Notes: generated by a model not told the origin, from the sequence alone. DNA of 64,000 nt from Notospermus geniculatus (GCA_002633025.1 NMRB01000069.1:261454-325453), one strand, 5' to 3'; shown: positions 1 through 13,944, counted from the first letter of the stretch. A program made the numbers and translations.

Positions 1-3000
1 CCTGACTTGGTAAAGGTGCCTGAAATGTAATGATCAGAGAGATAAAATCCAATTCTGAAAGTATGTCTGATGTAGTGTCTTGTTCTCAGAAACCTAAAAG
101 ATTCAGAGCCATTGACTCGTGGCCTTCAATAAAGTTTCCTTTATAAAAAGTACATCAAAAAATACCCCACAAGTATGTTCACTAATGTACCATACATGTA
201 TATAAAGATTGAAATCTTTGTGTCTAACTTACCGGTACTGGTATATCAGGAATTTCAAATGGAACCTCCATATTTTTGGAATTCAAAGCATTTGCAAGAT
301 AACGCAGTGTTCTCCCTCTTGGTGTGAGGTTCTCTTCTTCCATCACAGTTATCACATTCAACGCTTTCTCCATGTTCTCTTCCTGACCTGAATGAGTGAA
401 AAATCATCATCAGATCTTCTCCATCATGTCGTCAATACATGTACTTACATGTATCTTTACGGCAACTGAAACTGTTGCTTGGTCAAGATGGCCTGTCACT
501 AGTGTCAGAGTGGTGCAGAGGAAACACTGGTGCCTATCATTGCTGATGTTCCGGTTCGATCACAAGTCGGACCAATTCTTCATGTGTTAGAGAAGGTGAC
601 TCTCTTTGAACCAGGCATTTCCATTTCCTCTTACTGTACGTTTATTCACCTAATTTTGTCTGTGAGCCATAAATGCTGTATTTGGTGCTCAACTTCCAAC
701 TGAATATTGTTTTAATGGCCTTCACAGAGGACTCAAAGGGTCATATTCATAAAGGGTGTTTAAGACTTAGATGCGTGTAACTTCATTAAATGCACACACT
801 TCCACCATGCATTTGACGAAATTACACGCGTCTAAGTCTCAAACACCCTTTATGAATACGTCCCAAAATGTTCATAAAATGTCAGTCTACAGAGTCAACA
901 AGACAAAGCTACCGAAAGTGTGAACATAAACGAGTAAACTTACAATATCCCCTCATCAGCAAGAAAAGCATCTGTTCCCTGTCAAGACCAAATAATCCTC
1001 TTGTGATCTCCACCAAACTTTCCAACTCTTTGATCTTCTTCTTACCGATCAGCTGGTCGCAGAAGTTGTCGAGTAAGTCCATCATTGCCCGCATGCCTGG
1101 AGTCTGAAACCAACACACATATCATCTTCACAACAGAGATCACTGGATGTCTTCGACGTGAACCTGTGCAGTCTTGAAAGTGAATGGCAGACGGCCCTCC
1201 AAAACAACAAGGGAAAAACATGACGGATGAGTAGAAACGAAGGAAATGTTTCAAGCGATTATGAGCAGAATTTTGGCATCAATGTGTGTGATAATCCTCA
1301 CCTCCAGGATCCTCTTTGCCTGTGTATATTTACCGCCTTCAACACAACAATACATCAGGTGATGAAGGGCCCGCATCTCACCAAGGTTCGAGCTAGCCAT
1401 ATCCAGGACTGAAATGAAGATGAAATAGTGACCCATGTGTGACCCTATCCCTGAGGTTGCAAGCTCAAAACTAGAACTTTGAAATTTGCTTGACAGCAAA
1501 TTTGATGGTCCCTACATCAGAAAATACAAACTGAGTGAAGAAAGGACAAAGGAGGGGTATGACTCTGTGGCACAGCAGTCAGGTTCTGGAATGTCTTCCA
1601 GGTGAAGGACACATGCAGGGTAGGCAAATAGAGAGGAAGGGCAGACAAATGACTGCACGGCGTGCGCATTCTGCAGACATGTATTGTTTACCAACTGACA
1701 AACACGAGCATGTTATCTGTATTAAGGTGGGTAGGTGGGGCTATCTACTGTGGGGCCCAGCACCTCCTCTCTCCAAGGATGGTCCTTACTGCAGGGTGCG
1801 GAGATAGTGGTCTCTCCAGCGGAGAGGAGGACGAGGGAGGGGAGGGGCAGGGGAGAGGAGNTCATATGCAGGACTGTAACTGCTGAACGGCTCGCTCGAC
1901 TGATTTCATATTTCTGCTGAACGGCTAGCTCGACTGATTTCGTATTTCTGTGGGATATAGTGGAGTAGCGGACATGCCATATCAAGACTGACTGATGGAA
2001 GTAAAAGATCACCAACCTTGTTGTAACTTCTCTGGATCCTCCCTCTCTATCAATACTCGGAACAAACTCTCAAACATCGGTGCACGTTTGTATTGTTTGT
2101 GGCAGTAGGATATGGCTTCAATAGCACCATCAATGTCATCCCTGTGAAGAAAGAGCAACAAAGAACTCATCAATTACGTCTGTGAAATTCAAGTACCGTA
2201 GCTCAGAAATCAGGGGAGAGTTTGAAAACCTGCCCCAGAACACCAAGGCTTAGATCCTCATAACCTACACCGGAGAAGCACAAACGCAGAGTTAGCATCC
2301 AGCCATCTGTCATGAGTGATGTCTAGAATACAGAGGTAAAAGTGATCACAAACAACCAATTTGGACCTGAGCTTAGGCATCCTTGATAAAGAGGTGTGCT
2401 CCTGGCGGAGGCGTTTGCTACGGTAGGTTCCACTCTAGCAGATCTATCACTTACTTTTCCACATATCCTTCCACATAGGCCTGAAGCAGAGTGTAGCATC
2501 CAGTTTTGACGAAACCACACTCAAATAAAGTATTTATGATCTCAACAGGGGCTTCCAATAGCCCAGCTGACTGACAGCTCTTGATGAGGTTGATGCAATT
2601 GCTCTCATTCACATAGCTGTTTACGAGGTCCTTTTCCTCCATGTAGGACTGATGCTTGGCATGGTAGGCCCTCAGAGTGTCGATAGCACCTGGAAAGGTA
2701 ATTTCAGAGGGTCACACCTTATGGAAGACCAGGTACTCATCCTCTGTACTGTATGAAGGAGATGTTTTCAGTTGATATTTCCTCAACACTAACATGAAGT
2801 CCTGTCATGTATTCAGTGGTATCAAATGCTGTTGATTTTTTAGTTATTTTAGATAATACTTAGGTACTGAATCTTCCGGATGAGTGCCAAATTCAACAAT
2901 TTGAATAATAATGGCTTGAAACAAGGACAGATAGATAGAAATGTAATACACACCTGCCACATTTCCTTGTGAAGCAAGGAGTCCTGCCAAATTAATGACC

Positions 3001-6000
3001 TCACCCCCGAATGCACTGAAATTTGGGTACTGACTTTCTCTGCAACGAAGGACAAATAGTGTACCGGTACAATGTTAATTCATCAGCAGCTAAAAAGACG
3101 ACACATCCAAAACAACGCATTAGGGACAGTTTTCAATTGACTGCAATCTTGGTGTATGTACATGAAAGAGACTTACAGCATCTCCATGTATTTGTTTGCT
3201 TCGTTGACATCCTTCTGATGACAGGCAGCGAGATGAATCAAGGATCTTATCAGATCAGGAGTGTAGACAAATTCAAGGCCATCAAGTTCTGACTTGATTT
3301 CCTCAGCCCTTGCAATGTTCTGTAAATAAAGGACAATAAGATCCAGCATCAAACTACGTAGAATGGACAACCATTTTCTACGATCGTTTCTTTTTAACAG
3401 TTTTGTAGCAATAAAGATTATTCTTTCAACACAGCAACACTTGAAATTGATGTATGACCTACCACCTAAGAAGAATTACATGTACCAGTACACTTCAACA
3501 GTAAAACTCTTGGCAGAATATAGGCATCAAGAACATACACAATGTTCTTAACCCCAACAACCTGATGGGATTGAGCCATAAAGTGCCTCCTTTAAACTTG
3601 ATACTGAGCTACACAAGGCATCAACTTCAAAACAACTTACTCCAGCTTGACAATGTTTGTCCAACAACCATCTCAGGGGACCTTTTATGTTCAATTCTTT
3701 TGTTCGGTTCTCACTCAATATCTTTTCCAGTTCATCAATTGATTTTGATCCGTACGACATCAGGTCGGACTGAAAATGAAAACATTCAAAATTGAGATAT
3801 TTGCCAGTCTCGTCTCTGGGGTTCCTCGGGTGACGTTCAATTCCCAAGGTCCCATACTGCAACCTACATGTAGGCAGTGTGTGGGCAAGCGCCAGTTTTT
3901 GAGACTTTGTCGCTTGGAGGGCAGACCTTTTTTTACGTCTGCCAGAGTCTTCGTGAAGGTTTTTTTGGCATTTGCTAGTTCAAGTGTCAGGGTCATTTCT
4001 AACTGTCAGTGTGATGTGTTCTTTGTTCCTTAGTGTTCCAAGTGTTCAAAAGTGAATGCTGAACTACAGAAGATGTGCTAACTGGTAAATGCTTTTGGAG
4101 AAGAATCGCTTGACCTAATTGGACTGACCTGTCTACTGTCTGCTCTCTGCTGGCCTGCAACCTTTACGGACATTAATTGCTAAAAAATAAGCACAAAACA
4201 ACATGAAATGGTGATGCACTGTCCAAAAAACGGGAAGCTTCTGAGCTGGTTCTGCCTCTATTTTCAGTAGGACATGAAAATGTAAACTTCTAGGAATTTC
4301 TCTGTTGCATGGAGAAGCAATGAGATTACAGTTGCCCAAAGCACGTCAGAGGCACTACCAGTACCGGTACATGTTTTGGGAAGTCAACCTACCTGAATCA
4401 TATCTGATGATATCCCAAATGCTGTCAACTTACTAGAGAGGCCATCACTCTCTGTGACTCCCAGTTTCTGAGAGAAAAAATACAAATAAAACAATTTTCA
4501 AGAGATCAGTTATCAAAACAATTTGGGGGAGGAGATCTCCTCTGGATAGGTATCCTCTGGATAAGTGGTGGTAGAAGAGAGCAGCAGAAAACGGAGCTGA
4601 AATCTACATTAAGTTGTTCTGGTACCATACACAAGAAGTAAATTATGAACAGCTCACCTTTTCAATCATAGATCGGACCAAACTTTCAACTTGGGGAGTA
4701 TCGTTTTTGTATGTATCCATGCTGTTCTGAAGGATCTTTGTGGCCAGATCTGTCACCACGAAGTTCCCTGACATGACTGGATTTTGTTGGGCAAGACTGA
4801 GAACCTGCAAGAACAATCAAATCAATGGATGACTCTTTGGGTGCAAAGCATAAGCAGTTATTATTATCCCAGTCTCTCCCCAGAAACCTTTCTGGGGAAC
4901 TCAAGGAGCTCACATTCACTGCTACAGGAAATCCACTACTCTGGGTTGCATTACTGTCATCCTTACCTCCACGACTGAGTCTGTATCCCTTGTTGCCTTG
5001 AACCATGAGAACAGATAGCGTAACAAAGCGGCATGATGGAACCGGATCTCAGTTTCTCTGGCTGAAAAAGACGATACAGACACCTATATCAGTTGACAAT
5101 GTCCACGGCTCGAGCTGTCAGATCCATAAGTATGGTTCACCGAATTGTCCACAGAACAGGCCCACTCAAGTAAACCAGTACTGGTGCAGCAAGCTAATCA
5201 TCCATTCGGGTTCCTCCTTGTGTGTTTAATTTCTAGTACAAACACACAAGGAGGAACCCAATGTCTAGTAGCACTCACCAAACTTGACCACATTTCCATT
5301 GTTTCCCGATTTCATGAGATGAATCATACTGGCAAAGTTGATGTCCCCCTCCAAAATCTTGCATTCCTGAAAGGAAGATGTCAGGTTATTTTCACAACCA
5401 TGGGAACCAACAAAGACGCCAGAGACAAGTTGAAACAGTTCTGACTTCAGGGTGACTGAGATAACCCCTACTGACACTGGACTGTGCAGACAGAACCAGC
5501 TTCAAGAGATCATGAACTCTCTGATCATGGTCAATTTATTTCAACCCGATGCCATCAGTGACAGAACCGACAATGTCACCACTGAAGCGATTTCAGCGCA
5601 CAGCTTCAAGAGTGGACGTTCATCCTGGGCATCGTATAAAACTGAACTGTGAAAGTTGACGTTTATCTCTCTCTTACCATCAGATTTTGTTTGATTGTCT
5701 CAAAGTCCTCTCCAGTTTTCAACAAGCAGGGTATGATTTGCTCATGGAGGGTGAAGATGAATTCATGCGATTCTTGCACCTTTTCTTCCATTATTCTGAC
5801 AGCGTTATAAATCCCTGAAAAAAATGCATTGAAAAGTTGACTGAGGTAGTCAGAGTAAAGCGTCCAGGACAACTCAGCTGTAACAAAGGATGAATATATT
5901 TAAGACGACACATGGTACCAGGTACTCACCTTGTGCATTCTTCTGTTTCTTGTAAGCTAGACAGATGGGCCAGAAATAGTGGGTCCGCAGTGGAAAACCC

Positions 6001-9000
6001 TGCAATGGATGAGAGGAATGACTTGTTTGGTTGATGTCACATTGGTTGGGCAATCAGAGGGTAACAGTGAAAACTTCGATGCCAGTCACATCTTAGGTTT
6101 TGAGTTCGACCCCCGGTCACACTTAGGGCCGTATTCTAGAAGCTTCCTTAAGTGTAAGGTCGACCTTTAGCTATTGTTTGCAGGGTAGAATACAAAAGAT
6201 TAAGGTCGACCTTACACTTAAGGAAGCTTCTAGAATACGGCCCTTACTCTTCAGGCAGCAGAGAGTACACTCTCTTTGACAGCACAAGTTTTCTCTTGGT
6301 ACTCCAGTTTCCTCCTGCTGTACATTAAATTCGCCCAATGTCATCTACAGAACTTTGCACTCAGCTCTCTAATCAATTTTTAAACACATTTTATGCTTAC
6401 CTCTCTAACCATGACATTGAATACCTCAAGAGCATAATCTGGTTTCTCGTACACCAACGCCCACTGTGCTATGAAGTCGAGGCGGTCTGTACTAAGCCCT
6501 CGAGACATCAAGTCCTTCAAAATGCTGACTACATTCTCAATCGGCTGAAAAACAAAAGTGAAACAAAGTGTGCAAAACTTACCAAACTGGAATAGTGGAT
6601 CAGAGGCAAGAGTAAAACTAATGTGAAGCTCTTATAACATATATGTAGTGCTTTTCATTCAAAGCACTCAGTCTCTCCAGAAACCTTTCTGGGGAACTCA
6701 AGGAGCCGCTCATTCAGTGCATTACTTGATCTTTCAGACCAGTTGAGAATACAAAAAGCGACTCGACTGGGAATTGAACCTGTGATCTCTTGGTCTTGAG
6801 TCCGATACCCAACTACTGCGGCATCTTTTTCTCCAATACCACTGATCCTCTGAGGAAGAAAACTGACTTGATACCACAGGTTGGGAGGAAAGTCATGAGG
6901 GAAAATTCCACTCACCCTCTGATGTTTGATCATCTCCTTAATAAGAAATCTTCCAAATGTAACCTCAGCATCATCCCTCACAGCTGGACGTTGCATCGTC
7001 AGGAAAATCTTGTGGGCAGCATCATCATGGCCTCGTGCCACCATCTGTATTACAGCATTCGTACACTCCTGGTTATATCCGAATTCCTGTGACTTTGGCA
7101 CGAGACTAAGGACCTGTAGGAATGAAGAAGTTAGATTCTTAATTCCGAGGTTTCTGTCAGTCATCAAGTTCCTTTGGCATGTACAACTCCTTCCGTCCCC
7201 AGAAATGCTCCAAGACTTTCATGTCTGAAAATACCACAATGGGGGTACATGTACTTCATCTATTGGAAATTTGATTTTGTAGCCACGAATATGGTACTCA
7301 CCCTATCAACGTGTTGGTTATAACCACTATCACACATCGACTGGAGTACAGCAAAGTAGTTTCTGGGCATGAACATCACATCAGCTTCACTGGCTTCCTT
7401 CGATGCCTGAAAATATGGACAAGGACCACCACGGCAAACTTGATATGGGAATGAAGGGGGAGGTCACAATACCAAAAATAAACAAGAATTTATATTAATT
7501 GTCCAGAGAATAAACTTATCTCAGAGTTTCAATGTTTAATACAATGTAATCTTCTTCCGGGGATCGAAAATATGGGCAAGACTACTATAAGGTACCGGGT
7601 ATAAACTAGTCGTAATCTGAAATGGGGAAATTGAGGACAAATAGACAGTTCTGTGCCTACCTTTTCTATACTTTCAATGTCTCCTTTTCTAGCATATTCT
7701 GACATCAGAACGGCATAGGTGTCCCCAGAGGGAGAAATATCAGCATCTCTGAAAAATATCAGAGGAAAATGCCAAATGACATGGTGATGAATGAATGAGG
7801 AATACGCCTTGAGGTACTAGGTGGATGTGTCACTTATACATATTCACAGAATCTTTTCATATTATTTTTCAGGTATTCACATTTCTTCAAGGAGAGGATC
7901 CTAATCACACTACAAATATTAAGATGGCCCTACCTCATTATCTGCAATGCCCCCAATGCACTTTCCGCATCCCTGAAAATAAGCAAAATTACATGTAGAA
8001 ATAGGGAATTACATGTGGAAATGAGCGAATTACCTGTGAAAATGAGCTAATTAACCATGAAAATGTGAATGCATCATTAAGACATGGACATGTCAGCGCA
8101 CCACTTTCATATCCAAAACTTATGCTCATGAGATTTTGGTATTATATTTGTATGTAGAGGAGTCACTGAGTATATCATCACACACCGCAACTTACGAGAG
8201 TTCAGTTAGTTCAAAATTTCAACTTACCCGGCTCTCATATGACCGCCGATCAATGAGTTGAATACTGTCTCATTGATTGGTATATTGGCAGTTTTCATAT
8301 GCTCAAGAATTTGACTGAAGTGAAAGAATATTCAATGAAATCATTGAGAACTTCAGGCAGATTTCAGCTTCGTATGCACATTATGTAACTGACAGAAAAC
8401 CTCGAGTCTTCAGACTTTGATTTTGGAGTCCTTTAGTGTAGGGTTGCCTTCCCCTGGAAGAGGAGTCCACAAAGCTACCTACCTAGCACCTTTGATATCT
8501 CCAGTATGACAATAACCAGCTATCAACCGCTGATATGTCACCTGTAGGAAAAAGGAAAATAGTCTAAATACAGTGCAAGCCAGAACAGCAAAGCTTGCTT
8601 CCTTTTAGAGCAGTCTTTTTGTGAAATCTACTCAAACAGCTCACAAAAGTACAGACATAGACAGTTCGGGCTATTTTCTGCTAATGCTAAGAAGAGTCAG
8701 AATGAGCATGTTGTATGTGACCATCATCCACAGGCAGAAGTAGTACCTACCCTGTTAGGTTTGATACCATCATTCTCGAGTTTACTCAGGAATTCAGAAG
8801 GGGTGAACTCATGGTCATTTTGCAGGTATATTTGAAGCAGAGTGTTGTAATGAGTCACATCATACTTGGCACCTGAAATATTACAAATGCAGTTTTAATA
8901 AGACAGATCTCATGGAGTGTTAATGAATTCAAGCCATTCCAAAGTGGCAAAGTACAAAGCTCCACAAGCAAAATTGATAATCTGCTATACCTTACCTAAT

Positions 9001-10113
9001 GCTTTCAAACCAGTCCACAGAGTTTCTGCCAACTTGAGGCGGGCAGCTGGAGATTCATCTACCATGACAGAACCAAGACATCGCAGCAGCAGCAGACCTT
9101 GATGTCCTGTTACTTGACCTAGAAATATAAAAAAAATTGGTCCTTACTTTTGACTGACAGGCTACCAAAGCCTGGAACAGTGTCTGAGATCCAGGTACAA
9201 CATAATAAATGAGGTTCTAAGAATGTTTCCAGTCAACAGAATCATCAAGGTTAAATCTACAAGTAATGAAGTTCAAGGCCACTCAAACAAACCTGATTTC
9301 CGCATTGCCTCATATGTCTGCATCACAATATCCTTTCTGATACGTCCTACACGCCGAACTTCGCGGTCAATCATGTTAAGAGCATCATCTATATTTCTTG
9401 TTATTGATGCTAACGGAGAGAGTCTCTGACTCTGGCCTTGCATTCGTTCATAAGAACGCATTCTTGAATTTTGTGGATAGTCGGTGGCATAGTTCCTGAA
9501 AGTGAAAGTTCACAGATCAAATCAGATTTCAGAAATGACCAGCCCCCTTTACTATGGGAGGCCTAAATTAGGTAGGCCTTACTATGTTGCAGCTGCTGGC
9601 TGTGATATATTAATGACACACAGAGCGCCACCCCCATTTTTGAGTGCTGTTGAGTGTTGAGATAAATTAGGCAAGGCCTACGCATCCGCGCATGGATGAA
9701 GGCTCCATACTGAACGGATGAACATTACGCATAAAACTACATAGGCCTAGTCTAACTATACTAGGGCTAAAGGTCTAGGCCTACAAGTGACCAGCGGCCT
9801 AAATCACCTAGGCCTAGGCCTAGCCCATCACTTGAAGTAGGCCTAAGCAGCCATGCATGCATGCATGCAGCCACCGGAAACAAAAGAGCAATCAATCCGC
9901 CGCACGTTTTTCAGACACCGGCGAAACAGTACTTTTCCAACGTAATAACACAGCTTATTTCACGCTTTACCTCGTGACTATGCGGGTCGACTGCGATCTT
10001 AGATGTCTCGTTTCTGAAATTCTAGGTAGATTGAATATTTTTTGGACTTGTGATCGGCCAACGAGGGCACAAATGCGGCAGAGTGCCGGCTGACCTCGCA
10101 GAAGTGCAGCCAT
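1..10113 (-). CDS. LRPPRC: LRPPRC-type mitochondrial pentatricopeptide-repeat protein (3' end cut by window edge)
   Basis: Mitochondrial RNA-binding PPR protein; the vertebrate homologue works with SLIRP to stabilise and polyadenylate mitochondrial mRNAs. Exons, 5' to 3': 10113-9971, 9495-9293, 9118-8996, 8872-8751, 8541-8483, 8314-8228, 7972-7934, 7748-7661, 7406-7302, 7113-6916, 6544-6401, 5999-5930, 5814-5678, 5366-5279, 5061-4967, 4804-4658, 4467-4393, 3769-3641, 3319-3177, 3039-2954, 2689-2455, 2141-2017, 1408-1302, 1103-944, 387-233, 19-1. Every junction is GT-AG and the phase carries through all of them, giving about 1,027 residues against ~1,390 in human. The start is the first ATG of a basic leader (MAALLRGQPALCRICALVGR) that looks like a mitochondrial presequence. 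PPR helices follow (for example VTYQRLIAGYCHTGDI). The C-terminal segments TPGMRAMMDLLDNFC and EVPFEIPDIPVP align with the human C-terminus from memory, so only the last few residues lie off the edge. No frameshift was seen. Confidence 0.9.
500..720 (+). mobile_element. Diverged tRNA-SINE copy in an LRPPRC intron
   Basis: The A box AGTGGTGCAGAGG and B box GGTTCGATCAC lie ~45 bp apart, followed by GTGTTAGAGAAGGTGACTC and TTTCCTCTTACTG, matching the family layout at 24817. The 3' end is diverged. Confidence 0.5.
738..864. mobile_element. 127-bp palindromic MITE
   Basis: Inverted arms begin GGGTCATATTCATAAAGGG on the left and, on the reverse complement of the right, GGGACGTATTCATAAAGGG. It has the same general design as the element at 6126 but a different sequence. 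It lies in an LRPPRC intron. Confidence 0.7.
6040..6395 (+). mobile_element. tRNA-SINE copy split by an inserted inverted-repeat element
   Basis: A B-box-like GAGTTCGACCCCCGGTCACA lies just left of the insertion at 6126. The SINE body (CAGAGAGTACACTCTC, CAGTTTCCTCCTGCTG, ATTCGCCCAATG) resumes to the right of 6246. Joining the two sides restores the family order. Confidence 0.55.
6126..6243. mobile_element. 118-bp palindromic MITE with TTA target-site duplication
   Basis: The two arms are near-perfect inverted repeats starting GGGCCGTATTCTAGAAGC. TTA is duplicated at 6123-6125 and 6244-6246. GGGCC-type termini with a three-base TTA/TAA duplication are typical of Tourist-like elements mobilised by PIF/Harbinger transposases. 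Confidence 0.8.
6660..6835 (-). mobile_element. Second tRNA-derived SINE family copy
   Basis: The minus strand reads GCCGCAGTAGTTGGGTATC (A-box region) and GGTTCAATTCCC (B box). These are followed by a 3' part with CTTGAGTTCCCCAGAAAGG, which also occurs alone at about 4862-4910. The head differs from the SINE at 24817. Confidence 0.55.
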
Positions 10114-10700
10114 GTTTTTCGGCGATGCTAATTGTCGGTCGGGTGGAGGTGGGCTGAGTTTGATTGGTTGATCACCCGTTCACTATTCGGTCGGTAGTAA
10201 AATATGCTCTGACACCTGCATGCACGTGGTACCCCAGGCATTTGGTATTTTGATGGGTAGAAAACAAATGTTTGGGGCACATTGCCTCACCAGGTAACTT
10301 TAATGATCTTAGTGGTATAACTGGCAACATAAACATCACTCTTGTTATCTTACTAGTTCATGATTTATCAATGAGCCAGTTACCGAAAACAAGTTGAGAT
10401 TTCTATTTTATTATAAGCCGACCTCTGCTCCTAATTTGCATAAAGTATTTTTAGCTACCAATCACAATAGTCCGTTCTTTCAAACGTGATTAATTATTCT
10501 CCGCGAGTGTGACCAATGGTAGTCATCGTTTTATTTATGCAGATAAGAGCAAAGGTCAACTGCTGCAAATTTATTAGTGAGTTCTGCGTTTATTTTTAGC
10601 TACCAATCCCCAGTTGTTACACTACACTAAGAGAGTGTGACCAATGGGGGTCGTTGTTTTATTTATGCAGAAGAAGTGCAAAGGTCATACTTAGCTGGAC
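10114..10700 (-). promoter_or_regulatory. Probable LRPPRC promoter with a duplicated CCAAT-containing block
   Basis: This is the sequence directly upstream of the LRPPRC start codon. No TATA box is evident near the start. Two imperfect direct copies of a ~100-bp block lie at 10446-10560 and 10591-10688. Both contain GCTACCAATC, GTGTGACCAATGG and the string TTTTATTTATGCAG followed by GCAAAGGTCA. Each block therefore has two CCAAT motifs, and AAAGGTCA resembles a nuclear-receptor half-site. A promoter role is inferred from position only. Confidence 0.35.
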
Positions 10701-13700
10701 ACTGGACAGTAGCGCCGCGGGAATGGTGCGGCAAAGACTGGAACCAGTTTAGCATGAATGATACCAGGAGCCTGATCTGAATTTCCAGCAAAATGTCTTA
10801 CCCAGTTCAAAACTGCCCTGCATTTGGCATAAGCATTTTTCAGGAATTGTTCTGGGCTTCATCACCCTCCATGTCTTCAGTCATGAAATTTCAAGTTAAT
10901 CATCTTGACTGAAAAATTGCCACTGATACCCAGGTTCCCTTATCCCGAGGACAGCAGACGATACCCTAGGAGGTACAGACAATTGCCCAAGAGGTGCGGA
11001 CAAACCTGTGTTTATGGCACTAGTAGCATCCAGAATGCTCAGTTGTTGGGTTACCATACAGCTTGTTGTTCTGGAAGGCATAAGCTCCACACGCCATTGT
11101 CTTGGACTTAGCTGAAAATCAGAAAATCATAAGGACAGAAACACGAAGTGCTGGTATGTGGACACTTGGACACACTTTATTCTGTCATCAGAGTCAAAAT
11201 ATATACCAGTTTTTTTATAAAACGCATGTTCATTTTAGGTCTACATTATTGCCCAGATTGGTAGAGTGCAACATGCCGAAATACAACAAAGATGTGTTCA
11301 ATTACGTTTAGCTTGTACATGGATAAATTCAGATATTATGAACCAGAAAACAGCACTTGGAAGTTTCCAATATGATCATGCAAGTCATTTTTGTAAAATC
11401 GTTATTTGAAATTGAGTGATCCTTTCAGTGACCAGAAGCCATTCAAAAAATGCACCTATGATATAATCACAACAGACTGAAAAATTTTATTTGAAAGAGA
11501 GTTGGTGAAGTCAAAAATACCAGAAGGTCTTTCAATATGGTAATGTCATCCAGATTGGAGGCCAGCGAAGGCTGCACACCTAAAACATTACGAGGCCCTT
11601 TTTTTTGAGACCAACGCTTGTGAAAGAATTTGCAAATATTAAAATGTGCATGTAATTTCAAATCAAATTTCAGCTTTCTAAGAATGAATGGATAAGAATA
11701 TGGCCTACTTCGGGGGGCAACTATTGCCACAGAATTCCCACTGGCACAGCCTGATGCAGCAACTCACTGGGCCCTCGCAATGTTTTGGAATACACCCTCG
11801 ACCTTGCCATGTATAACTGCTTCACCATACATACAGAATCATACTTCATTATCAACACAACTACATATACCTCACATACTACTGGTGCTCTGATGAAACA
11901 TATAAGCAACACTACAACACTTAAGTCAAGATCATTCACAAATTGTTCTTATTGAGAGAGTGTGAACTCTCCGAAGTCTAAGTCAAACTGAGGATGTTTT
12001 CTACATGTATTCGCACAAGACAAACCTGTCAGATGCTTTCAGAATTCACCCCGTGGCACTCTGAGGGCCATAGATTTGTCAGTTGGATACTAAATGAGGG
12101 ATAACCTGAGCCAGAATCTTTGAACTAATGCACTAAAACACTCAGTACATCACCAGCAAAATTTTCACTGGTTTGTTTTGAAGGACTACGACTAACTAGT
12201 ATGATCTGTACAATATAAAAAGAGCACAGGACAATTCTGATACAAACTGGAGTTTACACGCAAGACATTCACTATAGACAAAGAATTAAACAAATGTCTA
12301 TAAGTATTACCTCACAAAATATACATTTACACTAAAGATTATGTTGTTGCTTTTGCAGACGATATGTGATACCAGTCGTATAGCTGCTAAGGGTAAAACA
12401 CTATTTTAAATGGAAAAGTAAGCATTATTTCTCCTTATGATCGGTATATGTACCAACTTCAAACTGTAAATTTCTTTCGCAGGCAAAGCAGGCATAATTT
12501 CTAGCAAGCACATTTCAATGATCTAAGGCATCAAAATCTCGCATCAAATGAACAAGATGGATGATAAAACTACGTTAAACATCATTAGTGGCACCAATCT
12601 CTTCAAATACCGTACTGCTACCATGGCCATGATTAATGAGTTATTTTTACAAATTCAAGTGTTTCGCGATGTGTCTGTTCACTCTGATTACAATTTCTAA
12701 CAGCAAGAAGTACATTTCACACTCCGACATAGATATTCACGTCAGCATACCATTGTCATCATAATCATTGTGATTTGCAAATTGACCATAATGGAACTGA
12801 ATATCATCTATTTATAAAATTCAAAGCATCAGTCACAAAAAAGCCCTTGCCCACCAAAACTTGTTGGGCGCATTGTAATTATCCATGAACTAAGAATCAC
12901 TGACGCATTGCATTCGGTGCAAACAAAAGCAAGTAAACAATGTGCAACTTATAACAAAAGAGCAAAAGTAACCAGCCAAATTCCTGTTCGGATTTGGATT
13001 CTAGTTTTCTCTAGGATATTCAAGTGATCAACAAGTAGGCCTACAAGAAGCTTATGCCAGGCCTCACTGGGTGAACTTTGGTGGTAGTACTGTGGAACCT
13101 CCCTATATGGACACCTCTGCCATGAGGACAACTTGCGACTATGGGCACCAAGTCTCAAATTTGCCATTTCTGTTCACCTCCATTCCTCTCTTCTCGTCCC
13201 ATAGACATTTACAAGACTCATGGCTATTTGCCAGTCCCATAGTTAGAGAGGTTCCAATGTATACTCAACCAAATAACTAGGATTGCAATACATTTGTTGC
13301 AGCATTTCATCAGTCAGTGAACAACTATTGGGTAATCTATAACATTTGTGAAGTTCAACAAAACTGATACAAGAATGGCTAATATAAACATGAAAGAAAG
13401 AATGGGGCTATCCTTATAGGTGCCGAACAATCATCAGATTCTACTCTGATAACATGCAAATTGATGCACATTTGTAACATAAGGAAGACTTTTGATAACC
13501 TTGGAACTTAATAAAGCTACAATGTATAAGTAAATACAGGCGCTAGTTTGCATTCTTACTGAACCAAGTAACTACGTTTAAAGTGTAACATTGAGAACAT
13601 GCACTCTTAACTCAACCTGTACTATAAAATTCACAGTTAAACTGCAGTTGTTCTTCATATTTTGTGAAAATATCATACCACTAATATTTCGGATACCACT

Positions 13701-13944
13701 AGTTTATCAGGCACACAACAAGAAAGAATAAATGTCCAGAGCGGAGAAAATTGAAAAGGAATAATGGCCAGTGGAACGTAACTATTTTAGAAACCGGCAG
13801 GATGCTTTTAGTACAAAATCCTGAGGATTCTATACTGCACCCTTTCGCTGCAAGTGATCCAGCCGTAGGAATTTCAAAACTGAATGGCCATTGAGATTCA
13901 GTTCCACATCAGGCACGGTTCTTGACGAAGAAAGAGGTGGCTGT
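10701..13944 (-). other. Non-coding stretch, probable long 3' UTR of the ankyrin-PARP gene
   Basis: I see no convincing coding exon on either strand. The sequence is AT-rich and lies just downstream of the PARP stop codon at 13945. On the minus strand, AATAAA hexamers occur at about 11491-11486 and 11182-11177, so a 3' UTR of roughly 2.5-2.8 kb is possible; this is inference. A short inverted-repeat element interrupts it at 13087-13261. Confidence 0.35.
13087..13261. mobile_element. Short non-autonomous DNA transposon with GGAACCTC-type termini
   Basis: The left end reads TACTGTGGAACCTCCCTA. The reverse complement of the right end reads TACATTGGAACCTCTCTA, so the element has ~25-bp imperfect terminal inverted repeats. 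It is about 175 bp long with no coding content. Related one-ended sequences occur at 18253, 21416 and around 29820-30840. Cut-and-paste elements with similar ends are widespread in invertebrates; I do not assign a superfamily. Confidence 0.55.
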
